Shown: piece after piece, positions 1-14,646 of the stretch
Layout: each line of letters starts with the position of its first letter
Numbering within the stretch: the first letter of the stretch is position 1
NCBI RefSeq assembly: GCF_003945595.2
Contig: NW_024104909.1
Span: 310,001 to 374,000 of the forward strand
Direction: 5' to 3'
DNA from: Pipra filicauda
Lineage: Eukaryota > Chordata > Aves > Passeriformes > Pipridae
Length of the DNA stretch: 64,000 bases
The notes under the pieces: model-generated
What the model was told of the DNA's origin: nothing
What the model saw: the letters and a program-made list of their open reading frames with translations, nothing else
Database searches by the model: none
Program-made: the position numbers and the translations under genes

Positions 1-3000
1 CTTGCTGAGGGTGGCTCACACCACATCCTGTTGCAGAGCTCTGAATTTGCTCCACTTTCATCAGCACTGGTGAATCATCACTCAGGGAAGGAGCATTTAC
101 TTGCTCCCCCCGCTCAGCTGCTGCCAAACCACACTGGGGGCTTGGTGTTTTATTTTTAAGAAGTGTATCTGCTCAGAGTCCTGTTGTTCTTTGAGCAGAG
201 GTGGAAAGGGCAATGCCTCAATGCCTGAGAGTGCTCCAAGCTTCACCTGTGTTAGCAGGTGGCATTGTGCTGTGACATCTCCACCAGCCCCCAAAGCCAT
301 CTCCAGCTGCTGGCTGTGTCCAGGTGGGAACTTCTCAGCCCCAGAGGATGTGTGATCACATCAGTGATGCACACACAGTGTTCCTGTGTCCTGGCACAGC
401 ACCCTTTCCTCCCCTCCATCCTAGAGCTCCCAGGATGCTCTAGATCCATGTGAACACCTCCATGCAGGCCAGTCAGAGGCATTTCAAGGGGGTCCCTGCC
501 CGCAGGCATTACCTTTGCCAAACCCACTCCTGAGGGAGATGTGGACACCGTGGGGGCTTCAGTGCAGCCTCGACAACAGGTACAGGTAACACTCGTTTCC
601 TTGGGTCAAACTCAACCTCTCCCAGGGAGAAAATACAGATGTAGCTTGGTAGAGTTTCTGGTCCATGGTGTAAGGTCGAGGTGCTTGGAACAGAACTCCT
701 TCTGTTCACCCTCCTGGCTGGGTGTGCATGCAGAGATCCACTTCTCCCACCAGGAATGCGAGCCCAGCTGTGCGGATGGAGCAGGAGGGGGCCAGACACA
801 GCATCTCCCAGGGCCGAGTCCCTCACAACCCCACTGGCTGGATCTCTCACTGAGGCTGTTTTGTGGTGCATCCTATGGGATGAGGTGAGTGACAGAGAGG
901 TGCTGGGTGACAAAGCACCAGCCCATCCCCACCTGCCCCAGTGGTTCCTGGACAAGCCCTCGTAGGGGTGGGAGGTGCCGTCGGAGCTGGGTCTGAGCTT
1001 GTCTCTCACAGTTTGAGCTTTTCTCTCACAGTTTTCTCTCCAGGAGGGAAACCCCAGTCCTTCTGCTCTTCCCTGGCTGCCCAGCCCTGACTCTATAGTG
1101 TCAGAGCTCCACATGCCCCTGGCAGTGGTGGTGATCCCACAGCAAAGGCCTTTTCTCCATACAGGGAGGAGCAGGGCTTTGACAGCCTACTCTTGCTTTT
1201 CACCCCCCAGGCAGTGGCCCAGTCAATTAAGATGCCATCAATTAAAGGAGCTCAGTGAGCAATTCACAGCAAAATGTTCACCCTTTTATGTCTTCTTGCC
1301 TCTAACCAGCCTGGAAAATTCAATTAAGTCTTTGCAGTGCCCAGGTCTCTCCTCTTTGCCATGCAGTCCAGAGCACAGCCAGAATGAAAGGGGGTTTGCT
1401 GCCTGCAGGGATGTTCCCTGCAGCCCTTCCTCTGAAACGTGGATGGCAAGAAAAAGCCCTTTGATGGGGGAAACCTGCCGTAACACCAGGGAATATTCAA
1501 CGGTGTCCTCCAGTGCTACATCAAAAACCAGCAGCCATGGGCCAACTCATGCAGAGGCATCTCACCAGGAGAATGACAGCAGCAGAAGACAAAGCAGCAG
1601 AAGAAATAATACAGGTGCTGCCATTTTTTTTCTGGTTCCAGTAGCAAAGTTTCAGGTGCAGCTCCGGGACCACACAGGGATGCTGGAGGCTGCATCCTAC
1701 GGGGCTGAAGGACATAATCAGCTCTCACAAGAGCTGTCTGAAGAGTAAGGGCCAGCCAAAGCCAGGCTTTATAACCCCTGCAGGTGTTTCCAGAATGACC
1801 CAGCTCATTCCAAGGTTGCTGGCATGAGTCATGTTCTGACACACTCCTCTGTGCCTCAGAAGTCAATCCTGCACTCGTGCACCTCAGCCTGGTAGCGTAG
1901 CTACCACTTGGCCAGGACCAAGCAGGGACAAGTGTCCCACCAGCAGCTGGAGGAGCAGTGATCCAGCAATGTCTTGTGTCTGCTCTGCCTTGCCTGTGTC
2001 CCCAGGGACACCAGGACAAGAGGCTGGAAGGCGGGAGGCTGCCCAGTCAAACTGATGACTGGCACCTGCAAGGCCCAGGGAGGGAAAAGGGGGATTTTCT
2101 TGGCAAGAACTTGGCATTAACACTTTTTTTTTTTTTGCCTGGTGTGGTCCCAAAGCCCAGCCCAGGGGATAATCCCTCTGTCTAGGACTGTCCAGTCAAC
2201 ACTGATCTTCCAGCAGCTTCAAACCCGCATCCCACCATCCTCACATCCCACCACACCTGTTAGCAGGGTGTCCCTGCCCAAAACCAGTCAGTTCCTGGGA
2301 GCCACAACCACCATGCTGGCAGGTCTCTGACCTCCAGCACAGACAATTATCTCCCAAACAGCCTCTGTGCTTTTCACTGTGTCCATCTTGTTCCAGGATT
2401 CAAACTGCCTGGCATCGACACCAAAGAATACAGACCTAGAAGCAGCTCATCTCTGGCTCTAATCATGTACACACAGTTACTCTCCTGGAAGTCCAACATG
2501 ACTAAAGCAGCTCAATGTGGGATCTGAGATGAAGGGACAGTTCGGAGGTGGCCACAGCGGGAAGCTGTCTGGAGACAACAGGTATTTACTGCCTCTCTGC
2601 TCTACCTGGCCTCTCAGATCTTCCTCCAGACATTCCCCTCAGACAGATCCATCATTCTGTCCTGTGGGAATCTGCTGAGGACTCGGGACCATGGCATGCC
2701 AGGAGCTGTCACAGCACCTGCCAGCAGCGCCTGGACTGCATCAGGCTGTGACACCCAGCAGTCGGAAATCTGTGGTTGACACCTCCCAGGGACTCGTAAG
2801 CAGATTCACCTGCAGCATCAGGAGACAGTGGTTGGCACCTCAAGCACCAGCTCACAGAGCCTGGAAGACCTGACCTGCTGCAGTGGGCTGGGGAAGGGCT
2901 GAGTGGTGTCAAGACTAGACAGGCACCAAAGTGCTGGGCAAGAGTCCCTGGATGGCTGCAGGGACCCACACACAGAAAACATCAGAAAATGGGCAGATCT

Positions 3001-6000
3001 ACAGTATTGAAATAAGCTTAAAAGCTTTTTATATGAGCTAAAAATTGCATCATTAACCAGCACCTGCAGGAGCAGGGAAGCACCCACTCCAGTTCAGCTC
3101 TGTGCCCCGAACACACACGAAACCTCACCCTGGATGTTGCCTTCTCCTGACCCATCACTGCAGGGTTTGTCTGTGCAGCAAAGCTCTCCAGCCTCGGCAG
3201 CACAGCCCCTTCTCAGCACTGCTCTGCCTCCTCCAGACTCAGGGATGGAGAGAAACCAGCCCTGCCAGACCTTTCCACCACTTCCTGGTGGATTTCCTCC
3301 AGCGAATCTCAGAGTCCTTCACCAACACACCTTCGGAGCTTTTATTTATTTTTACTGCCACATATCCACCCTGAACTGATCCCATTTCAGAGGTCAGTGA
3401 GATGCATGAAAACACTTCCCAAGCCAGCATCTCCAGCCATTCCTTCTGAGTGGAGCAAATCCTGATGCCAGGATGCAGGCTGCCACCTTTTGGCAGAATC
3501 GAAGAGATTTCACATCATTAATTTCTATTAATTAAATGAAGCAATAAAGTATCTTCAGCATCATACCCAATTATGACACTTGCAGACTTGCAGGTAACTT
3601 GGTTATCTAGGTTTATATATGACTTTCAGATGCAGCCTCAGTTTTTTTGGTCTGGATTCAATGCCAGCAAAATTCGTTGCTAAATCTGTTTTATGTCAAA
3701 TCTAACCTCTGCGAGGTTTGTTTTTTGTTTCCCTGAATCCCAACCCCAGTAACAGGGCCCAGACACAGCAGGGGTTAAATGGTGAGTCGGAGGTGAGGAG
3801 CTGGATGCCAGCAGTGCCAACCTCAAATCCCACCAGAAGAAAAAGCAAAAAATCCATCTACGGGTGATTCCAAGCAACTAAAAAGCTAATTTCAGAGAGG
3901 AGGTCCCTTACAGGGCACTGCTGCACCTCACAAGCTGCAGAATGAAGGATGACGCATTTACTGAGCTGGCTGTGCCCCTTGAACATTATTCCATGGATAG
4001 ACACACAGCTGATTGAAAAGCTGAGCCTCCCAGCAAACAGCTTCTGCCCTTCTCGCCCACAGGATCTCAGGATGTCATCGTGAAAATTGGGAAGAGGCTG
4101 CTGCCAGCCTGCCCCCGTCACAGCTGCTGGCCCTGGGGCTGCAGGGAGGCTGACAGATGTGGTACCTGCCTCAGCACCCTCTGGGCTTTGCTGCTCGGGG
4201 TCAGCCCCAGCTTTCTGGGTTACAGAGCATCCCAAAAAGCAGCCTCAGAAAGAAATTTTCGTGCAACATGGGCAGTTTTTGTGCCAGCTGTTCCCAGGCT
4301 CTGAACAAATCATGGCTGGCCTTGGCAAACCCTTCCATGTGCTGGGCCAAAGCCCTGGTGCCTGTGAGATCCCAGTGGGTGACAGCACCCAGCCCATGCT
4401 CCAGCTGGTCCTTCTCTTCAGCAGTTCTGCATTTATGGGATGTGCAGTGCCTATAACAACTTCAGAGTGCTCAAATAACGGCAGGATTAAGCCTAATGCC
4501 CTGAGACAGCCCAGCGTGCCCAGGCTCTGTGCCAACCTGGGTGCAGGGCCATGTGTCCCCACTCAGCTCCAGCTCCCCAACCTGCTCCTAGACCCTGCCT
4601 CGCTCTTTGGTGCAATTTTGCACCATGCCACAGGTCTCCACCTGCTCCTGCCAAGCACCCATGACCATGCCATGCCAGGCTGCCCTGCTGGGTGCTGCTG
4701 GCAGTTAACCATATGTTGCCCATCCCAGAAACCTCTCCCCAAACAGCTCCTGGCCCTGCCACATTGGCCCACGTGAGTCCATTTCACGAGGCCATCACAG
4801 CAAGAGCTCTTGTCCCCCCACGAGAGAACCAAGTGATACCTCCCCTTCTCCCCAAACCCCTCCAAAGCCCTCCCAAACCCCTCCAAAGCCCTCCCAAACC
4901 CTTACCTTGGCCTTGTGCTGCCTTCCCCAGCTCCACGTGGGAGCAGGAGCATGGGAAGGGCATCCTCGTGGCAGCAGGAGGATGCAGCCCCTCCGTGCCC
5001 TGCTCGGCTCTTTATCCTCCAAACTTTGCTTCCTCCTCACTGGATGCTCAAGGTCAAGGTAGAAAGTGGAAGCCCCTCCAGCTGATGGTCCCTGGGGGAC
5101 ACGTGGAGCCGGTGGGACCCGGTGGCCGGGGCAATGCTTGGGGCAGCACCCGGGGAAGGTGGGTCTGGGTTCCCCACCACCCTCTGCCAGTTCCAGCCCA
5201 GTGGCTTTTCTCTCTTTCCGTTCTTTCCTCGCTCCTTCCTGCACTGTGGGTCTCGCTGATCTTCCTTCCTGTCAGCCTGGGGCTGACGACTATGCAAATC
5301 AGTGTGAGTTATCAGCTGAAAACCAGCAGCATTGTGATGGCTGCCCACAGCCCCTCTGACTCCCAGCAGCAACAGCCAGATCTGTCCTGGTGGGATGCTC
5401 CATGCATGGACACTTCCCCAGCTGCAGATGCTTTCTCCCAGGACCCACAAAACCAACCTCAACAACATCCAAATTACTGAGAATTCCCTTGATGAAAAAC
5501 CATGAGCTCACTCTGGCCTGGGAGAGCTTTGGGGTTTTGCTACGTAACCAGGAATGCTGGGAATATTCCATGGAAGAGGCTGGAGTCACTGTGGCTCTGC
5601 CCTTTGCTGGGCTGTGCATGGAAATATTTCCATGAGTTGTATCTTGAAAGAGCAGAATAAAAGGCTAGGAATAACCTCCCCTTTCTCCAAAACCATTTTG
5701 CTGCCAGTGCTGAAGCTTTCTGGGATTAGGAGTTCATCTCCAAAGAGGTGGATCCCATCCCACCACGGAGTGCCATGTCCACACCCGGGGAGCCAGAGGC
5801 ACCAGCAGTGGGACCGGTGGGATCTCCCCCTGCCAGCTCCACACAGGCAGATGGGCTCAATCATTATTTTGCATTTTTGCTCTACAAAAACTTTAATTTG
5901 TAAACCCTATAAAAATTTTGCTGGCATTTAGGCAAATCCTCTTAATTCTGAGGTGCTGAGCAGAGAAACCCCTGAGGGCAGGTGGGCAGGGTGGGATGTC

Positions 6001-6420
6001 AGCATCGAGACACAGGGCAAGTAACTTGGCTTTCCGTGAGTCCTGGGGCAGAGCAGCAATGCCTGGGGAAAGGGGGGAGCACATCCCACCAAAAAAATGG
6101 GATAATGAGGTTTGCTGCCTGCCTTGTGCCCAGTGGTGTGTTTTTGGGCCCAAAAGCTCCCAGCTCTGAGGTGGTTTGGGAGGGGTCAGAGTGAGCAGAA
6201 GTCAGTGGTGAGAACAGATGAACATCCTGTTGGGAGACTAGCACTGGAGGGAGGGGGTGGTGGTGGAGTTTATCCATTTCTCTCTTTCACATTGTTTTAA
6301 TTAAACAGCATCTAAATGTAGATGTATAATTGCACATCTGTCCCTTCATCAAATCAGGCTGAAATGACTGACGGTGGAAGTGATGGTGGGGGTCAGAGTG
6401 GGTTCATGGCCAGTGAGCTG
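1..6420. other. Intergenic stretch with no recognisable gene
   Basis: No open frame here resembles a known protein, and none can be chained through splice sites into a conserved product. In mammals HMOX2 lies head-to-head with NMRAL1, so this could be intronic or flanking DNA of an HMOX2-like gene, but I saw no heme-oxygenase coding sequence. The composition is ordinary, with a T-run near 2120-2135 and scattered AT-rich patches near 3500-3600 and 6290-6330. Confidence 0.6.
4853..4900. repeat. Short 21-bp tandem repeat (about 2.3 copies)
   Basis: A pyrimidine-rich unit beginning CAAACCCCTCCAAAG repeats every 21 bases on the + strand. It lies in the gene-free left flank and has no visible function. 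Confidence 0.7.
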
Positions 6421-6424
6421 TGTT

Positions 6425-6511
6425 TGGAGAGGAAAGGTGGGGGCAAGCAGGAATTTGGACCTCCATGATGGACCATATGTCTCCCAAGGATTGCTCCAGC
6501 ACAAGCTGTGC
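6425..6511 (+). repeat. Left copy of a dispersed repeat shared with 9099-9187
   Basis: This stretch reads GAGGAAAGGTGGGGGCAAGC and continues into a segment ending CCAAGGATTGCTCCAGCACAAG. A diverged copy in the same orientation lies at 9099-9187. It abuts the left end of the 191-bp tandem array. Either both are copies of one dispersed element or the interval was duplicated; the element family is not recognised. Confidence 0.6.
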
Positions 6512-7265
6512 TGAAATTTCTGTTCTGACTCCCACAACTGAATACGGAGGAAGATTCCTCCCAGACAAAAGGTGCCAGCACAGAAAGCTCTGTGTGTCCA
6601 TGGAGTGCCAAGACTGGCCCACACACTGCACATGAGAGATGGAGGGTAAGGGCTTTCTTTCCTGGCTGGAAACACCATCATTCGCTTGCAGGAACAATGC
6701 TCTGGAACTGGCAGTCCGACTCCCATAATTGCATGCAGAGGAAGATTCCTCCCAGACAGAAGATGCCACAGCAGAAAGCTCTTGCTGCCCATGGAGTGCC
6801 CAGGCTGGCCCAACAACTGCACATGAGACACAGAGGGTAAGGGCTTTCTTTCCAGGGTGGAAATGCAGTCATTCTCTTGCAGGAGCCCTGTGCTGGAATT
6901 GGCAGTCCAAGTCCCAAAATTCCATACGGACGAAGATTCCTCCCAGACAAGAGGTGCCAGTACAGGAAGCTCTGTGTGTCCATGCAGTGCCAAGAGTGGC
7001 CCACACACTGCACATGAGAGACTGAGCGTAAGGGCTTTCTGCCCTGGGTGGAAGGGCAGTCATTCCCTTGCAGGAGTCCTGTGCTGAACTTGCCAGTCTG
7101 ACTCCCAAAATTGAATGCAGATGATGATTCTGCCCAGACAGCAGGAGCTACAATGGAAAGCTCTGGCTGTGCATGTAGAGCCAAGAGTGGCCCCACAAAC
7201 TGCACGTGAGAGGCCGAGGCTAAGGGCTTTCTTTCCTTGGTGGAAGGACTATTGTTTGCTTCCTC
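6495..7265. repeat. 191-bp tandem repeat array (about 4 units)
   Basis: The anchor AAGATTCCTCCCAGAC recurs at about 6551, 6742 and 6933, with a diverged form at 7124: spacing 191, 191 and 191. A second anchor, CATGAGAG, recurs at 6631, 6822, 7013 and 7205. Each unit also contains AAGGGCTTTC and a CTTGCAGGA stretch. Copies look roughly 80-90% alike by eye. Open frames across the array on both strands are products of the repeat. The array is followed directly by a reversed CR1 LINE. Confidence 0.9.
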
Positions 7266-7269
7266 CCTG

Positions 7270-8070
7270 GGCAGCCCATTTCAATACCTAATCTCTGTTT
7301 ATGTTCAAAAGTCCTGCTCCTGTCCCTGACAAACATGCCCTGACAGGCAGGTCCTCATGTCCTCTTGTCCTATGGCCTATTGCCTCGGAGAAGAGGCTGA
7401 CCCCCACCTGGCTCCAGCTTCCTGTCAGGAAGCTGTGGACAGGGAGAAGGTCAGCCCCGAGCCTCCTCTTCTCCAGGTTGGAGAAGCCCAGCTCCCTCAG
7501 CTGCTCCTCACAGGCCATGCACTGCAGACCCTTGCCCAGCTCCATTGCCCTGCTCTCCACCCACTCCAGCCCCTCAAGGTTCTCCCTGAATTGAGGGGCC
7601 CAGAGCTGGACACAGCACTCCAGGGGTGGCCTCACCAGTGCCCAGTCCAGCAGAAGCATCACTGCCCTGCTCCTGCTGCCACACTCTTTCTGATCCAGGC
7701 CAGCCTGCCCTTGGCCTTCTTGCCCACCCGGGCACCCGCTGGCTCAGGTTCAGCCTCTGTCCACCAGCACCCCCAGGGCCTCTCCCACGGGGACCCTTTG
7801 CAGCTCCTCTGCCCCCGGCCTGGAGCTGCAGGGGGTTCTTGTGGCCAGAGGCCCCAAAGGCCCCAAAGGCACTCTTGAACCTCATGCCCACGGGCTCGGC
7901 CCAGAGGTCCAGCCTGTCCAGGTCCCTCTGCACAGCCTTCCTACCCTCCAGCACATCCACACTGCAAGCCAGCTTGGTGTCCTCTGCCAATTTGCTCATG
8001 GAAGACTCAATCCCCTCATGCAGACCCCCAATAAAAATATCAAACAGGACTGGGCCTGTTACCCAACAAG
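7270..8070 (-). mobile_element. CR1 LINE fragment (3' part of the reverse-transcriptase ORF), degraded
   Basis: Read on the minus strand, the segment has the sequence of a bird CR1 non-LTR retrotransposon. The GPVLFDIFIGGLHEGIE stretch (about 7985-8065) is the conserved reverse-transcriptase core region. The stretch RPPLECCVQLWAPQF (about 7595-7640) and the following LRELGFSNLEKRRL (about 7460-7505) are the usual C-terminal part. The frame shifts between the two blocks, so it cannot encode a working protein. The 5' part of ORF2 and all of ORF1 are absent, as is usual for 5'-truncated CR1 copies. Confidence 0.9.
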
Positions 8071-8418
8071 TTCTATTGCTTGAAAAAAGGAGCCCATGCA
8101 GCAGTGAGGAGAAACAGTTGAGAAGAGATTTAGTCGGTGAAATAGACAATGGATGATGGACAAGTTCGGGAGGATGTGCATTTGTTAGAAAAACAGACTA
8201 AAATTTGCGGGTTCGGGCAAGATTTTGTGTTGTTTACGGAACACCCATGAAATCTCAGCATTGAGAAAGGTTGAGAAATGTTGGGAAAGGTGCTAAAGAT
8301 GGGAAAGGTGGTTTTGCCTGAGGTGTTAAACATGGGAGGGGGTCTATCTTCACAATTCCCAAGAGAAGAGACCCCCAAAAGCTCCCCTGCAGGTTGTATT
8401 TTAAGGAACAGGTAAAAA
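8071..8418. other. Unassigned repeat-like stretch before the retroviral fragment
   Basis: This AT-richer DNA lies between the CR1 fragment and a gag-like segment. It has no coding frame I recognise. It may be leader or LTR-derived sequence of the same element as the downstream fragment, but I could not find paired LTR ends. Confidence 0.3.
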
Positions 8419-8818
8419 CTGGGGGGCAGTGCCCTGATGCAAAACCAACTGGTTGAATATTGTAATTCTTGGTGGCTGATGTATAAGCTTAATGACCTCG
8501 AAAAGTGGCCTGTTAATGGAACTGTAAATTATAGTACATTCTGCAACTAATGCCATTTTGTAGGAGGGAAGGAAAACAGACCAAAGCTCTCTGTGCTGAT
8601 TTATGTTTTGATTTGCAGAATAGTCCTGGTTTGTGGAAGGAATGTATTATGCATGTACCTAGAGATCCAATAGTGCTAGCATTAGAAAAGGAGGATAAGA
8701 AACCACTCAAAAGGTGTTGCTCTGCCTATAGAGTAATAGGATGTTGTATTAAATGCAGGCAGACTGAAGAGCAGGAGGATGTGATTTTGTTAGTGTATAA
8801 GGGGAGACTGAATTTGGA
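8419..8818 (+). mobile_element. Endogenous retrovirus gag-like fragment, broken
   Basis: Two short reading frames on the + strand look like consecutive parts of a retroviral Gag protein. The first covers about 8430-8550 and ends in a stop; the second, in another frame, covers about 8550-8815. The break is a stop plus frameshift near 8548. The residue pattern is Trp- and Leu-rich in the first part and has a Cys-rich CCSAY stretch in the second, which suggests an old avian endogenous retrovirus. No pol or env was seen nearby. The family is not assigned. Confidence 0.55.
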
Positions 8819-8819
8819 A

Positions 8820-9055
8820 AGAGGGGCCCAAGCCGTGACGGGCCAGGCAGGGCTGAGTGGGACCATGAGGAGCCAAAGGGGCCATGAGGGGCTGAGAGGG
8901 GCAGAGAGGGGCTGGAGGGCCCAAAAAGGGCCAAGCTGAGAGGGGCCACGAGGGGCCCAAGGGGCCGTGAGTGGCTGAGCCGTGAGGGACTGAGCAGGGC
9001 CTTGAGGGGCTGACAGAGGAGCTGAGGGGCAGCTGGAGACTTTCCTCCAGCTGCA
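8820..9055. repeat. Purine-rich imperfect tandem repeat (GAGGGGC-type)
   Basis: GAGGGGC, GAGGGGCC and close variants recur every 10-20 bases across about 235 bases. The open frames here are products of the repeat. Confidence 0.75.
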
Positions 9056-9098
9056 GGTGAAGGAGGAGGCAGAAATGGTCAAGTTGACCGTTTTGGGG

Positions 9099-9187
9099 GG
9101 AGGAAAGGTGGGGACAAGCAGAAATTTGGATCTCCAGCCACCACGCTGGACCACGTGTCTTCCAAGGATTACTCTGGCACAAGCCTT
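9099..9187 (+). repeat. Right copy of the dispersed repeat at 6425-6511
   Basis: It has the same order of motifs as the left copy: GAGGAAAGGTGGGGACAAGC, then CCACGTGTCTTCCAAGGATT, then CTCTGGCACAAG. The interval between the copies holds the 191-bp array, the CR1 fragment and the gag-like fragment. Confidence 0.6.
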
Positions 9188-9189
9188 GC

Positions 9190-10004
9190 TCTCCGCCAGT
9201 CCCGGGGCTGTGCCCAGTAAGGGGTTAAAACCTTTCCTCTGGGAAGTTTTAGGTCTGTTGGTAATTTCCGGTATCAGAAGGCTGGTTTCAAGAGGATCTG
9301 GCACCTGGGAAGTCCCACCAGTCATCCCCTTCTCAATATTCTGTAGCTAAAGATCCCTCCCAGCCAAAATGACTGTGCAGAAGCCCCACACATCCGAATG
9401 ATTTCTTTGCCACTGTGTGTAATACGTGCTGCATGCATTTTCCAGGCTGTTTACTTAATTCAACCCCAAATTTCCCAATGCATTTACTAAGCTCAACATG
9501 TGGCGTTCCCAGTTGGAAGGGTTTGACTGCAGCCCCTCTGGAAGCTGGAGAGGTGACGGGGGATCTGAGGGAGGAGCTACAGGGGAGCTACAGAGCTACA
9601 GAGGTGACACAGAGCTCACAGGGGAGCTCACAGGGGAGGTGAGAAAAGCCCTAGAGCTGACTCTGCTTGTTGACTCATGAAGTTGCTTGGTAAGAGAGTG
9701 CTTGGGAACCACCCCCAGCTCAGCCCAACACAGTCACCTGCCTGGGGATAAGGAACAGTGCCAGCTCCGGAGGGAGCAGCGGGATGCTCCTGGAGAACAG
9801 CCAGTTTTCCACACCAAGAAAATACGGAAAGTACATTTTCAGAGGCCCCGCCACCCCTCCTGCTAGGGCAGCACAGGAGTCTGTGAGACTCAGGGGGTCC
9901 CCGGGGTGGAAGGGACACAACCCCAGCCATCTCCCAGTGGGTTACGCGGGGTTTGTCCCGGGTTTTTAAGTGGGTTTCCTAGGGAGAGAGCAAGCAGCTG
10001 GGAC
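9190..10004. other. Intergenic stretch, no gene seen
   Basis: There is no coding frame with support. A short tandem block of GGGGAGCTACAG / GGGGAGCTCACAG units sits at about 9575-9645. The DNA leads into the G-rich array upstream of NMRAL1. Confidence 0.5.
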
Positions 10005-10775
10005 TGGGATGGGGGTGGGGTGGGGTGGGATGGGATGAGGAAGGGATGGGATGAGGAAGGGATGAGGGAGGGATGGATGGGATGGGATGGGGGATGGGAT
10101 GGATGGGATGGATGGGATGGATGGGATGGGATGGGATGGGGTGGGATGGGATGGGATGGATGGGATGGGATTGGATGGGATGGGATGGATGGGATGGATG
10201 GGATGGGATGGGATTGAATGGGATGGGATGGGATGGGCTGGGGATGGCCTGGGATGGGATGGGATGGGTGGGCATGTTGGGGGTGGGGATGGGATGGGCG
10301 GGACGGGTGACAGGACTGGATTGGGGATGGGGGAGGGGATGGGGCTGGGCTGGAGGGATTGGATGTGGATGGGTGGGATGGATGGGAGGGATGGATGGGA
10401 TGGGTGTGGGGTTGGGGGGTATGGTCGGGTGAGGGTGGATGCGACGGGGTGGGGTGGGATTGGGACGGGATGTGGGTTGGATGGGATTGGCTGGGATGGG
10501 GATGGGATGGGATAGGATGGATGGGATAGGATGGATGGGATGGGGTGGGATGGGATGGGATGGGATGGATGGGATAGGATGGATGGGATGGGGTGGGATG
10601 GGATGGGATGGGATGGGATGGGATGGATGGGATGGATGGGATGGGATGGATGGGATGGATGGGATGGATGGGGGTGGGGTGGATGGGATTGGGATGGGAT
10701 GGGGTGGGGTGGGATGGGATGGGATGGGGTGGGATGGGATGGGATGGGGTGGGATGGGGTGGGGTGGGATGGGAT
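10005..10775. repeat. G-rich GGGAT/GGATG simple-repeat array
   Basis: About 770 bases are built almost entirely of GGGAT, GGATG and GGGGT words, with G-runs every 4-5 bases on the + strand. The minus strand gives long His-Pro-Ile-Pro-Ser frames in all phases, which come only from the repeat. The regular G-tracts make G-quadruplex formation on the + strand plausible. The array ends directly at the CpG-rich NMRAL1 promoter. Confidence 0.95.
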
Positions 10776-10779
10776 GCGC

Positions 10780-11217
10780 TCGAGCTCGGAGCCCCCTGCC
10801 GGCTGTCCCGGCGGTGGGCGGGGCCGGGCGGGGGATGGACATCGGAGCCCCGCCCAGGTGTGCGTGCGGAGTCGGGTGGAGTCGAGCAGAGCCGAACGGA
10901 GCCGAATATAATCGGGCCGCGCCGAAGAGAGAACGAACGTAGCCGGGCCGAGCCGATTAGCCCCGAGCCGAGCCGAACTGCGCCGGGAGGAGCCGATTGG
11001 AGCCGATTGGAGCGGAGCCGAGGTGAGGATCCGTGTGAGGGATCCGCGCTCGGTGCCCCGGGACAGGCGATGGCCCCGCAGCCGCCCCGCTCCCTCCCTC
11101 CCGTGCCCGGGGACACCCTCCCGTGCCCGGGGACACCCTCCCGTGCCCGGGGACACCCTCCCGAGCGGGACCTGGCCGGGGGCTGAGCCGCGGCCGTGTT
11201 GCTTCTCGCCCTGTCAG
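10780..11217 (+). promoter_or_regulatory. NMRAL1: CpG-island promoter, non-coding exon 1 and intron 1 of NMRAL1
   Basis: GC content and CpG density jump here, with a GC box (GGGCGGGGCC) near 10815 and an inverted one (CCCCGCCC) near 10849. The leader is made of imperfect GAGCCGA-type repeats, with two ATTGG (inverted CCAAT) words at about 10995 and 11005. A donor (GCCGAG/GTGAGG) ends the predicted non-coding exon at 11022, and the acceptor CTGTCAG ends at 11217. Intron 1 contains a perfect 20-bp tandem repeat, three copies, at 11101-11160. The transcription start is not determined. Confidence 0.7.
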
Positions 11218-11243
11218 AGCCCCCGGACCGCCCGCGCTGCCTC

Positions 11244-14646
<3,403 letters not shown>

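Noticed and set aside
7270..8149. Apparent protein-coding genes on the minus strand with reverse-transcriptase-like pieces
   Set aside because: They are a degraded CR1 LINE with frame shifts, not a host gene.
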